From assembly GCF_900115675.1 (NCBI RefSeq), contig NZ_FOXI01000001.1, forward strand, positions 1-64,000: a stretch of 64,000 nucleotides of DNA, written 5' to 3'. Shown one piece after another: positions 26,021 through 34,125 of the stretch; the first letter of the stretch is position 1, and the number at the start of each line of letters is the position of its first letter. The DNA comes from Halolamina pelagica. GTDB taxonomy: Archaea; Halobacteriota; Halobacteria; Halobacteriales; Haloferacaceae. The position numbers were made by a program, and so were the translations under genes. A model generated the notes under the pieces. That model was not told the origin of the DNA. It was given only the letters and a program-made list of their open reading frames with translations, and made no database searches.

Positions 26021-27034
26021 TCAGTCGACCCAGCGCAGCACACTCGCCGCCCACGTGTAGCCCGTCCCCGCGGCGAGGAACAGAACCACGTCGCCGTCCT
26101 CGACCAACCCGCGATCCAGCCCTTCGTCGAGTGCGAGCACCTGATCGACGCTCTGGACGTGCCCGTACCCGTCGAGGTAGTGGTGGCCGTCGCCGACGCC
26201 CAGTTCGTCGGTGAGGTAGTCGTGGAACGAGCGCTTCATGTGGGTGAGCGCGACGAAGTCGATATCCTCGCGGGTCAACCCCGCCTCGGCGAGCGCGTCG
26301 TCGGCGACTTCGAGGAAGTTCGCGAGGCTCACCTCGCCCAGCCGTTCCTTCATCCCCTCGGGGTCCGGCACCGTCAGCCTGTGGAGCCCCTCGTCGACGG
26401 TCGCCGGGCTGGGCGGGCGCTCGGAACCGCCGGCGGGCATGATCACGTCCCGGGAGAACGAGCCGTCGGTCTTCGCGGCGTGGCCGTGGACGGTCGCCCG
26501 CGCGCGGTCGCCGGCGTCGCGTTCGAGGACGGTCGCACACGCGCCCGACCCGAAGTTGAACATGAAGGAGGCGTCGGCGTCCGTGTAGTCCACGAGGTCC
26601 TCCTCGCGGCTGGCGCCCACGAGCAGCGCGGTGTCCACATCTCCCGTCCGGATCTGTGCGGCCACCTGCCGGAACGCGATCGGCTGGCCGGCACACAGCG
26701 AGTAGCTCTCGGTCGCGAACGCGTTCTCGGCGCCGAGGCGCTCGGCGATGTCCGCCGCCGCCGACCAGACGACGTGGTCCTTGTACTCCGAGCCGTGGTA
26801 CAGCACCAGATCGACCGCGCTCGCGTCGACGCCGGCGTCGGCGAGCGCCTCGCGGGCCGCGGCCACGCCCATGTCGGTGACGTGGTCGCCGTCGGGCGGA
26901 CAGACGTGTTTCCCGGCGACGCCCATCTTCTCGACGACCACCGACTCGGGGACGCCCGAGCGGTCGGCGATCGCCTCGCCGGTGATCGTTTCCTGCGGTA
27001 CGTCGCGCCCGTAGCCAGTGAGTGAGACGGTCAT
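26021..27034 (-). CDS. KAS-III (FabH)-like thiolase-fold protein
   Basis: A 337-residue beta-ketoacyl-ACP-synthase-III-like protein. The nucleophile is Cys114 in ESYSLCAGQPIAFRQ and the first catalytic His is 265 in ALTHMKRSFH. At the site where FabH has Asn in YGNTS, this protein reads YGHVQS, putting His292 there. Archaea lack bacterial fatty-acid synthesis, so a CoA-ester condensing or acyl-transfer role is more likely. It starts 31 bases after livM on the same strand and is likely the last gene of the Liv operon. The ATG at 27032-27034 was chosen as the family start. Confidence 0.83.
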   Translation of the reverse strand: MTVSLTGYGRDVPQETITGEAIADRSGVPESVVVEKMGVAGKHVCPPDGDHVTDMGVAAAREALADAGVDASAVDLVLYHGSEYKDHVVWSAAADIAERLGAENAFATESYSLCAGQPIAFRQVAAQIRTGDVDTALLVGASREEDLVDYTDADASFMFNFGSGACATVLERDAGDRARATVHGHAAKTDGSFSRDVIMPAGGSERPPSPATVDEGLHRLTVPDPEGMKERLGEVSLANFLEVADDALAEAGLTREDIDFVALTHMKRSFHDYLTDELGVGDGHHYLDGYGHVQSVDQVLALDEGLDRGLVEDGDVVLFLAAGTGYTWAASVLRWVD

Positions 27035-27065
27035 AGCGTTGTCGTCGAAAGGGAGCCTCGACCGA

Positions 27066-28265
27066 TCAGTCGCGCCGGTAGCGGTCGAGGTAGTCGGGGA
27101 GCTGTTTCGCGACCGTGCCGCCGAGGCGGTCACGGACGGTGCCGAGCAGGCCGTTCGGGACGTAGAGCACGAACAGCACGAAGATCACGCCGACGTAGAG
27201 GCTGGCGTGGCCGTTGAGGAACGTCTCGATGGCGCCGCCGACGGTGAGGCCGCCGACGAGGTCGGCCTCGATCACGCTCGCCGGGAGGTGGTCCCGGAGG
27301 TACGGCAGCAACCCGCCGCCGGAGCCGCGTTTCGAGAGGAACTCCCGGACGGTCTCGTCGAACAGTCGGCCGTACAGCGGCCCGGCCAGCGTGCCGAAGC
27401 CGCCGATGATCGACGCCAACAGCGCGTCGCCGGTCACGAGGAAGTACATCGAGCTGTCGGGCGCGACCGAGCGGCCGTAGCCGCCGCTCAGTCCGCCCGC
27501 GACCGCGGCGAAGAACCCGCTGATCGCGAACGCCGCGAGCTTGAACTGGAACGGCTCGTAGCCGACCGCCTCGGCGCGCTCCTCGTTCTCCCGGATCGCC
27601 AGCAGCACCGTGCCGAACGGGGAGTGGATCAGGCGCTGCATCGCGAGGTAGCAGACGAGCACCACCAGCCCGACCATGTAGTACGACACCTCCGTCCCGG
27701 AGAGCGAGACGAACAGGAACTCCACGGTGTCGCCCGTCAGTCGGCCGATCTCGAGGTTGAGCGCGTCGATCCACGGGATCCCGACGTCGAACCCGTCGGG
27801 GTGGACGTCCGTCGACACCGCGGCGCCGTCCTTCGGGTTCTCGCTCACGTAGTCCCAGCCGCGGACGAACACGTACGCGACCTGGGCGAAGCCGAGGGTG
27901 ATCATCGCGAAGTACACCCCCGAGAGCCGGAAGGAGAGCGCGCCGATGGCCAGCGCGATGGCGACCGCCAGCAGCCCCGCCAGCAGCAGCATGAGCATGA
28001 ACGGCGTCCCCGGCGCGAGCAGCGGCACCTGTCCGTTGGCCGCGAGCACGACGAAGTACGCGCCCGTGCCGTAGAAGATCGCGTGGCCGAAGGAGAGGTA
28101 GCCGGTGTAGCCCGAGACGAAGTCGAACGACATCGCGAACAGGCCGAAGTAGAACACCCCGACCATCGTGTCGACCCGCGGCAGCAGCGTCTCGGCCTCG
28201 GTGCCCAGCGGCGACGCCACGAGCAGCGCGTAGACGAACGGGTACAGCGCCAGCGCCGCGACCAC
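27066..28265 (-). CDS. livM: Branched-chain amino acid-type ABC permease (LivM)
   Basis: Second permease of a Liv-type uptake system: about 399 residues from this GTG with some ten hydrophobic segments and the LivM signature FDFVSGYTGYLSFGHAIFYG at about 47-66. The QIAGVSG-like EAA loop is represented by RENEERAEAVGYEPFQFKL. The frame continues upstream for 55 codons to an ATT at 28428-28430 that overlaps the livH stop; that extension is acidic, ends in GTEWWRRYLREHT and looks coding, so the true start may be that ATT. The C-terminal part contains a family-unusual insert of about 70 residues. Confidence 0.9.
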   Translation of the reverse strand: MVAALALYPFVYALLVASPLGTEAETLLPRVDTMVGVFYFGLFAMSFDFVSGYTGYLSFGHAIFYGTGAYFVVLAANGQVPLLAPGTPFMLMLLLAGLLAVAIALAIGALSFRLSGVYFAMITLGFAQVAYVFVRGWDYVSENPKDGAAVSTDVHPDGFDVGIPWIDALNLEIGRLTGDTVEFLFVSLSGTEVSYYMVGLVVLVCYLAMQRLIHSPFGTVLLAIRENEERAEAVGYEPFQFKLAAFAISGFFAAVAGGLSGGYGRSVAPDSSMYFLVTGDALLASIIGGFGTLAGPLYGRLFDETVREFLSKRGSGGGLLPYLRDHLPASVIEADLVGGLTVGGAIETFLNGHASLYVGVIFVLFVLYVPNGLLGTVRDRLGGTVAKQLPDYLDRYRRD

Positions 28266-28425
28266 GAGCGCGTGCGCGGTGTGCTCGCGAAGGTAGCGAC
28301 GCCACCACTCGGTCCCGCTGGTGGCCGCGAGCGTGTCGCTCTCCGGGACGGTCGGATCGGCCTCGTCGGGCGGATGGGCGCCCCCCTCGTGCGCGTCGTT
28401 TTCCCTGGGCGGGTCGACAGGGTCG

Positions 28426-29439
28426 CTAATGGCCCCCCACCTCCTCGACGCCGAACAGTCCCTGCGGCCGTACGATCAGCGTCAGTACCAGTACGAGGAA
28501 GATCATCATCTCTGGGAGCCCGGTGAAGGTGATCGCGTTCTGGAACCACCACGTCATCGTCGCGTCGACCAGGCCGACGAGCCCCGCCGCGACGACGGTG
28601 CCACGGAACGTGCCGAGGCCGCCGACGATCACGACGACGAACGCGGGCAGCAGCGTCTCGTGGGCCAGCGGGAGGCTCGCGCCCCAGACGGGGTCCCACA
28701 TCAGCAGCATGCCGGCGACGCCGGCGACCGCGGAGCCGAGCGCGAACACGGTGGTGAACACGCGGTTCACGTCGATCCCCAGCGCGGCGGTCATCTCGTC
28801 GTCCTCGCTGCCGGCCCGGACCACCATCCCGTAGCGGGTCCGGGTGAGGAACAGCCAGACGGCGCCGATGGTGACGACGCCGAAGACGATCTGGAACAGC
28901 GCGAGGGGTGCGACCGTGAGCCCGGCGACCTCCAGGTTCTCGGCCATGAAGCCGGGCTTGGTGCCCAGCGCGTCCCGCCAGTCGGTGATCGGCTGGAGCC
29001 CGTAGAACGCGACGACGATGCGGGCCCCCTCGTCGAGTACGAGCGCCAGCCCGAACGTCAGCAGGATCTGGTAGATCGGCGGCCGGTCGTAGAGCTGGCG
29101 GATCAGCCCCACCTCGACGGCGCCGCCCAGCGCGCCGATGGCGGCGAAGACGACCAGCGTCCCGACGAGGAAGAAGAGCACGCGGGCGAGGTCGCCCGTC
29201 GCGCTCCCGACCAGCACCACCATCACCAGCCCGCCGAGGTAGGCGCCGAGCATGGTGAACGAGCCGTGGGCGAAGTTGAGCACGCCGAGCAGCCCGAACA
29301 CGAGCGTCAGGCCGCTGGCGATCATCGCGTACAGCGCGGCCTTCGAGAGCCCGTTCAGGAGCACCTCCGACAGCGTCCCCGGCCGGAAGAACTCCCCCAG
29401 CGCGTCGACGAACAGCGGTGCGAGTACGGTCCCCGTCAT
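28426..29439 (-). CDS. livH: Branched-chain amino acid-type ABC permease (LivH)
   Basis: First permease of the Liv system, 337 residues with eight or so hydrophobic segments. LivH features include GLTLVFGLLGVLNFAHGSFTM near residue 40-60 and the cytoplasmic coupling loop RTRYGMVVRAGSEDDEMTAALG followed by INVNRVF-like residues. It imports amino acids or other carboxylates delivered by the binding protein. Its ATG overlaps the livF stop by four bases. The loop between helices 4 and 5 is longer than in bacterial LivH. Confidence 0.92.
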   Translation of the reverse strand: MTGTVLAPLFVDALGEFFRPGTLSEVLLNGLSKAALYAMIASGLTLVFGLLGVLNFAHGSFTMLGAYLGGLVMVVLVGSATGDLARVLFFLVGTLVVFAAIGALGGAVEVGLIRQLYDRPPIYQILLTFGLALVLDEGARIVVAFYGLQPITDWRDALGTKPGFMAENLEVAGLTVAPLALFQIVFGVVTIGAVWLFLTRTRYGMVVRAGSEDDEMTAALGIDVNRVFTTVFALGSAVAGVAGMLLMWDPVWGASLPLAHETLLPAFVVVIVGGLGTFRGTVVAAGLVGLVDATMTWWFQNAITFTGLPEMMIFLVLVLTLIVRPQGLFGVEEVGGH

Positions 29440-30134
29440 GCCGAGAGGTGCCTCCTGAGCCGTTCCGAGTCGGTCGACACCTCGTCGGCGTCGCCGCTGT
29501 CGACGACGACGCCGTGGTCCAGTACGTAGAAGCGGTCCGCCAAGTCGAGCGCCATGGGGAGGTTCTGCTCGACGAGCAGGATCGTGGTCTCGCCGGCCAC
29601 CGCCTCGAGCGCGTCGTGGACGGCCTCGACGATCAGCGGCGCCAGCCCCTCGCTGGGCTCGTCGACAAGCAGCAGATCGTTCTCACCCACGAGCCCGCGG
29701 GCGATGGCGAGCATCTGCTGTTGCCCGCCGGAGAGGTCGCCGGCGTCGCGGTCGCGGATCTCCTCGAGGTCGGGGAACGCGTCCCACGCGAGTTCGAGCC
29801 CCGCCTCGACGTCCGAGCCCTTCGGGACGGCGATGCGGACGTTCTCCTCGACGGTGAGCTGGCTGAACATCCGGCGGTCCTCCGGGATCCACCCCACGCC
29901 GGCGTCGGCGACCTCGTGGGTCTCCTTGCCGACCAGCTCCTCGCCCCGGTAGCGGATCGACCCTTCGCGGGGCGGGGTGAGCTGGAGGATGCTCCGCAGC
30001 GTGGTGGTCTTGCCGACGCCGTTGCGACCCATCAGCGCGACCACCTCGCCCTCCTCGATCTCGAGGTCGACGCCCTCGAGGATGTGGCTCTCGCCGTAGT
30101 ACGTCTCGACGCCGTCGAGTTCGAGCAGGCTCAC
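29436..30134 (-). CDS. livF: Liv-type ABC transporter ATP-binding protein (LivF)
   Basis: A 232-residue ATPase of the HAAT (hydrophobic amino acid) class. Walker A is GRNGVGKTTTLRSI, signature LSGGQQQMLAIARGL, Walker B LLLVDEPSEGLAP, and ETTILLVEQNLPMALDLADR holds the switch region with the LivF-typical Gln-Asn in place of His. The start is a GTG at 30132-30134 whose GTGA overlaps the livG stop by three bases, a coupling seen throughout this operon. Confidence 0.93.
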   Translation of the reverse strand: MSLLELDGVETYYGESHILEGVDLEIEEGEVVALMGRNGVGKTTTLRSILQLTPPREGSIRYRGEELVGKETHEVADAGVGWIPEDRRMFSQLTVEENVRIAVPKGSDVEAGLELAWDAFPDLEEIRDRDAGDLSGGQQQMLAIARGLVGENDLLLVDEPSEGLAPLIVEAVHDALEAVAGETTILLVEQNLPMALDLADRFYVLDHGVVVDSGDADEVSTDSERLRRHLSA

Positions 30135-30970
30135 GGCTCGGCCCCCTCGCCGGCATCCGTTCCGTCGTCCGCACTGTCGCCCGTCGTCGCCCCACTGGTC
30201 GTGGGTGCCTCCCTGCCGTCCTCGCCGTAGCCGCCGAGATACGCCCGCTGGACCGCGGGATCGTCCTGCACGGCCTCGGGCTCGTCGTCGGCGATGACGG
30301 CGCCCTGGTTCAGCACGACGATCCGATCGGAGACGTTCATCACGATGTCCATGTTGTGCTCGACCAGCAACACCGCGTGGTCGCGGGCCACGTCGACGAT
30401 CAGGTCGATGATGTCGTCGACGCTCTCGCTGGAGACGCCGGCGTTCGGCTCGTCGAGCAGCAACACGTCGGGGTCGCCCGCGAGCGCGATGCCGACCTCG
30501 AGTTGGCGCTTCTCGCCGTGGGAGAGCGCGCTCGCGGGGCGATCGGCCAGCGCGTCGAGCCCCACGCGGTCGAGGATGCGGTAGGCCTCCTCGACGTGTT
30601 CCTCGAACGCGGCGGCGTTCCGCCACCCCTTCCAGTCGTTCGGGCCGGCCGCCTGCGCGGCCACGCGGACGTTCTCCAGCACGGTCCGTTCGGGGAAGAC
30701 GTTCGTGATCTGGTAGGATCGGTGGACCCCCGCCTGCGCGACCTCGGCCGGGGAGGCGTCGGTGAGCGGTTCCCACTCGCCGTCCCGGCGGAGTTCGATA
30801 CTGCCGGCGGTGGGTTCGAGCGCACCGGTCAGGAGGTCGAAGAACGTCGTCTTGCCGGCGCCGTTGGGGCCGATCAGCGAGCAGAGTTCCCCGTCACGAA
30901 GCTGGAAGTCGACGCTGTCGACGGCGGTGAGCCCGCCGAAGCGTTTGGTCAGTCCGGCGGTGCGGAGCAT
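30131..30970 (-). CDS. livG: Liv-type ABC transporter ATP-binding protein (LivG)
   Basis: A 279-residue ATPase partner of LivF. Walker A is GPNGAGKTTFFDLLTG, signature LSHGEKRQLEVGIAL (with His replacing the usual second Gly, as in most LivG proteins), Walker B LLLDEPNAGVS and switch LLVEHNMDIVMN. A Ser/Thr/Asp/Gly tail of about 30 residues follows the LivG end (YLGGYG). It abuts the livK stop directly, so it belongs to the same transcript. Confidence 0.93.
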   Translation of the reverse strand: MLRTAGLTKRFGGLTAVDSVDFQLRDGELCSLIGPNGAGKTTFFDLLTGALEPTAGSIELRRDGEWEPLTDASPAEVAQAGVHRSYQITNVFPERTVLENVRVAAQAAGPNDWKGWRNAAAFEEHVEEAYRILDRVGLDALADRPASALSHGEKRQLEVGIALAGDPDVLLLDEPNAGVSSESVDDIIDLIVDVARDHAVLLVEHNMDIVMNVSDRIVVLNQGAVIADDEPEAVQDDPAVQRAYLGGYGEDGREAPTTSGATTGDSADDGTDAGEGAEP

Positions 30971-32314
30971 CTAGAGCGAGCAGTTCATCCCCGGCGCGTC
31001 GGCGGGGATCGTGGTCTCGTCCTTCCCGATCGTCGCGAGCGGCTCGCCGGGCTGGATCGCGGCCTGCCAGCTGTCGCTCCACTCGTCGCTGGTGGGTGCG
31101 AGGTCCGCGACAGTCATCGCCGATCGGGCCTGGTTGTTGTACTCCTGGAACGTGTACCCGTCCTCGCCTTTCGGCGTGTCCGTCACGGTCATCCCACGGA
31201 GCGCCTCGGCCACGTCGCTGCCGCTCGTGGAACCGGCGGACTGGACGGCCTGGACGATCGCGGAGGCGGCGGTGAACGTCCCCGAGGAGAAGAGGTCGGG
31301 CACGGTGCCGTAGGCGTCGGTGTAGCTCTCGACGAAGGAGCTGTTGATGTCGTTGTCGTACTGGTTCCAGTGGTAGCGAGTCGTGAACGGTCCGAGCCCG
31401 GAGTTGTCGATCTTCTCCTGTGTCAGGGGCTCCCCCAGCGCCTGCTGGAGCGTCTGGCCCACGACCGCGTTGGTGATACGGGTCGCGAGGCCGCCGAACA
31501 CCGAGTAGCTGTAGTCGCCCTGCAGGTAGGAGGTGAACATGGCGGGCAGCGTCGCGACGGTGAAACCGCCGACCACGCCGTCGGCGCCGGCCTCCTCGGC
31601 GTTGTCGAGCAGCCCCTCCCACTCGCTGTACCCCTGCGGGACGAAGCGCTTGCCGGCGATCTCGACGCCGTTGTTCGACAGCACCTGCTCGTAGTTGTTG
31701 ACGACCGCGCGGCCGAAGGAGTAGTCGGCGCCGAACAGGTACACCGAGGAGATGTCGGTCTCCTGGGCGACGTACTTCCCGCCCGAGCGGGCGTCCATCG
31801 CGGTGTTCTCGGAGGCCCGGAACACGATGTCCGAACAGGTCCCCTCGTTCGAGGAGATCCCGGCCGACGCCGCGGGGCCGGCCATGAACGGCACGTCGGC
31901 GGTGTCGACGACCGTGTCGATCACCCGGCCGGCCGCGCCCGAGGACGCGGTGCCGAACAGCATGTCCACGCTCTCGTTCTCGACGAGGTCCGTCGCCGCC
32001 GACTGCGCGGTGTCCGCGCTGAACTGCGTGTCACGTACCAGCAGTTCGTAGTCGGTGTCGCCGGCGGTGACGGTGTAGCTCCCCGTGGTCGACTCCTCGA
32101 CGGGGTCGGTGTCGCCCTTGTAGGCGAGCCCGGAGAAGAACCCCCAGAGCGCCTGTTTCCCGTAGTAACCGAGGTCGCCCGATACCGGCTGGAGCACGCC
32201 GATCTTCATCGACCCGCCGCCCCCTCCGAGTGCGTCTGTACAACCTGCGAGTCCGGCGACGCCGGCCGCGCCGGTCGCTCGAAGCATTCCGCGTCGGGAT
32301 AGCTTTCGCGCCAT
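30971..32314 (-). CDS. Liv-type substrate-binding lipoprotein
   Basis: Periplasmic-binding-protein-like lipoprotein of the Leu/Ile/Val/urea/amide class, 447 residues. The N-terminus has a twin-arginine signal (SRRGMLR, Arg7-Arg8) and a lipobox ending in AGC with Cys25, so it is Tat-exported and lipid-anchored, as is usual in haloarchaea. The mature part begins KIGVLQPVSGDLGYYGKQAL and keeps the type-1 PBP pattern FGTASSGAAGRVIDTV. The ligand is not deducible, but neighbouring acyl-CoA genes suggest a carboxylate. A GTG six codons upstream (32332) is an alternative start. First gene of the Liv operon. Confidence 0.92.
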   Translation of the reverse strand: MARKLSRRGMLRATGAAGVAGLAGCTDALGGGGGSMKIGVLQPVSGDLGYYGKQALWGFFSGLAYKGDTDPVEESTTGSYTVTAGDTDYELLVRDTQFSADTAQSAATDLVENESVDMLFGTASSGAAGRVIDTVVDTADVPFMAGPAASAGISSNEGTCSDIVFRASENTAMDARSGGKYVAQETDISSVYLFGADYSFGRAVVNNYEQVLSNNGVEIAGKRFVPQGYSEWEGLLDNAEEAGADGVVGGFTVATLPAMFTSYLQGDYSYSVFGGLATRITNAVVGQTLQQALGEPLTQEKIDNSGLGPFTTRYHWNQYDNDINSSFVESYTDAYGTVPDLFSSGTFTAASAIVQAVQSAGSTSGSDVAEALRGMTVTDTPKGEDGYTFQEYNNQARSAMTVADLAPTSDEWSDSWQAAIQPGEPLATIGKDETTIPADAPGMNCSL

Positions 32315-32354
32315 ATCCTCATCGTGAGACACTCTCTCCCTATGGATGGGTGGG

Positions 32355-32366
32355 TTAACATGTGAA
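32355..32366. promoter_or_regulatory. Regulon palindrome, site A (Liv operon)
   Basis: TTAACATGTGAA, one mismatch from the perfect palindrome TTCACATGTGAA found at 36553-36564. It lies 40 bases upstream of the livK ATG. See sites at 33179 and 36553. Confidence 0.65.
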
Positions 32367-32395
32367 TAATCCGGCCGTGGGCGGCCCTCCGGGCG

Positions 32396-33097
32396 CTACT
32401 CCAGGTCCCCCAGGGCGTCGACGACCCGCTCGATCAGCTTCCGCTCGGCCCGTCGGAGGTTCTTCGAAGCTGCGGGCTTGGAGACGTCGAACTCGTCGGC
32501 GAGATCGCCCAACGTCGCGTCACGTGGGCTCTCGAAGTAGCCGCCCTCCACCGCGGTTTCGAGCGTCTCGCGCTCGGTCTCCGAGAGCTCCCGGCAGCCG
32601 TCGATCAGCGTCATCGCGGCACCCGCGTTGCTCATCAGTTCGGAGACCTCCGGGATGCTGGTGTCCTCACGGGAGAGGACGGAGAAGTCGTTGTTGCGTT
32701 CCAACCCCGCGAGCGCGCCGTCGGCGAGCCCGTCGTTGTCGAACCCGACGTGCCACGTCTCGCGGCCGTCCTCGATGTAGAACGGGCCGGTGACGTAGCC
32801 GTCGTTCTGGCGGATCGTGCGCATCGCGCTCGTCTCCTCGATCGTGGTCCGTATCCGCGCGGCGCCGTCGCGCTTGGCCAGCAGGTCGAACCCCTGCATC
32901 CCCCGGTGGTCACGGAGCTCCGACAGCCCCTGATCGAGTTCGTGGCGGTCGGGCGCCTCCACGACCATCCGGGTCTCGAGCTCCCCGGCCGCGGGGTTGA
33001 ACTCCCAGTACGACGCCGCGAAGCTCAGCTCGGCGTCGTCGGTCGTGTCGATGAAGGGGCAGTCGTACTGCCGCATATCGAGTGCGATGTCGATCAT
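32396..33097 (-). CDS. HTH_10 (Bat-type) transcriptional regulator
   Basis: A 233-residue regulator of the haloarchaeal HTH_10 class: an N-terminal sensor domain of about 165 residues (with VVEAPDRHELDQGLSEL and YIEDGRETWHVGFDNDG) and a C-terminal HTH_10 (LSETERETLETAVEGGYF, then LADEFDVSKPAASKNLRRAE). Placed between the Liv operon and the SDR gene, it is the natural candidate to act on the shared TTCACATGTGAA-type palindromes. The ATG at 33095-33097 is chosen; a TATA-like CTTAACACGATATA precedes it. The longer TTG frame would overlap this element. Confidence 0.88.
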   Translation of the reverse strand: MIDIALDMRQYDCPFIDTTDDAELSFAASYWEFNPAAGELETRMVVEAPDRHELDQGLSELRDHRGMQGFDLLAKRDGAARIRTTIEETSAMRTIRQNDGYVTGPFYIEDGRETWHVGFDNDGLADGALAGLERNNDFSVLSREDTSIPEVSELMSNAGAAMTLIDGCRELSETERETLETAVEGGYFESPRDATLGDLADEFDVSKPAASKNLRRAERKLIERVVDALGDLE

Positions 33098-33178
33098 GGG
33101 GGGTGGGACTGCACTGTCATGAACGATCCGCCTATATCGTGTTAAGGGTTTCCGTGGGGCATTCAAGTCCGGTACGGG

Positions 33179-33190
33179 TTCACACCTGAA
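33179..33190. promoter_or_regulatory. Regulon palindrome, site B (SDR promoter)
   Basis: TTCACACCTGAA, within the perfect inverted repeat GGTTCA-CACC-TGAACC. It ends exactly 38 bases before the SDR ATG, the same spacing as site C to its two flanking genes. Confidence 0.65.
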
Positions 33191-33228
33191 CCCTCCCTTA
33201 TTGGGTCGTCCGGCAACTCCCGTCGGCC

Positions 33229-34089
33229 ATGTCGGACGACTCCATCCCGGGTGCGGACGGGCCGGACCTCACCGCCGCGAACGTACTCGACGTCGACGAC
33301 GACCGCTACGCCGCCGGTTCGGTCGCACTGGTCACCGGCGCGGCCTCGGGGATCGGCCGGGCCACCGCCGTCGCGCTCGCGGTCAACGGCTGTACCGTCG
33401 CCGCGACCGACGTGGACGCCGACGGGCTCGCCGGGACGGTCGACCGCGCGGCCGAGCTCGACGCCGACGGGACGGTCCACCCGATCGAGGGCGACCTGAC
33501 CGACGACGGCGATATCGAGGACGTCGTCGACACGGCTGCCGAGTACGGGGATCTACGGTTCCTGGCCAACGTCGCCGGCCTCCAGCACGTCGCGCCGATC
33601 GAGGAGTTCCCGGCCGAGCAGTACGACCTGATGCAGGAGGTGATGCTCCGGGCGCCCACGCTCCTGTCCAAGCACGCCGTCCCCCACATCCGCGAGGCCG
33701 GCGGCGGCGCCGTCGGCAACATGGCGTCGGTCCACGGCCACTACACCACGAGCGACAAGGTGGCGTACAACGTCTGCAAGTTCGGGGTCCGCGGCCTCAC
33801 CCAGTCGCTGGCCGCCGAGGGCGACGGCACCGTCCGGGCGTTCTCGGTGTCGACGGGCTACGTCTCGACGCCGCTGGTGACGGCCCAGATCCCCGACACG
33901 GCCGAACAGCGCGGCCTGACCGAGCAGGAGGTGGTCGAGGACGTGATGCTGGGCCAGTCCCGAACCGAGCGGATGATGAGCCCCGTCGAGGTGGCGAACC
34001 TGTTCGTCTTCGGCTTCTCCCGACACGCGAAACACCTCAACGGCGGGGATCTGCTGTTCGACGGCGGGATGACGAACACCTACGAGTAG
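33229..34089 (+). CDS. SDR oxidoreductase, 3-hydroxybutyrate dehydrogenase-like
   Basis: A 286-residue short-chain dehydrogenase. The NAD-binding motif TGAASGIG is at 36-43 with Asp61 after beta-2 pointing to NAD(H) preference. The catalytic residues are Ser167, Tyr180 and Lys184 (AYNVCK). The block GYVSTPLVTAQIPDTAEQRG closely resembles the signature of D-3-hydroxybutyrate dehydrogenases (GYVxTPLVxxQI). It would oxidise a 3-hydroxy acid to the 3-keto acid. The N-terminal 28 residues are an acidic extension. Convergent with the acyl-CoA ligase gene. Confidence 0.88.
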   Translation: MSDDSIPGADGPDLTAANVLDVDDDRYAAGSVALVTGAASGIGRATAVALAVNGCTVAATDVDADGLAGTVDRAAELDADGTVHPIEGDLTDDGDIEDVVDTAAEYGDLRFLANVAGLQHVAPIEEFPAEQYDLMQEVMLRAPTLLSKHAVPHIREAGGGAVGNMASVHGHYTTSDKVAYNVCKFGVRGLTQSLAAEGDGTVRAFSVSTGYVSTPLVTAQIPDTAEQRGLTEQEVVEDVMLGQSRTERMMSPVEVANLFVFGFSRHAKHLNGGDLLFDGGMTNTYE

Positions 34090-34125
34090 CCCGCCGCGGG
34101 CGGTACTCGGCCGGTCCCGAACCGC

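Noticed and set aside
30356-32302. 648-codon plus-strand frame opposite livG and the substrate-binding gene
   Set aside because: It has no family resemblance, and the minus-strand genes with clear ABC and lipoprotein motifs explain the region.
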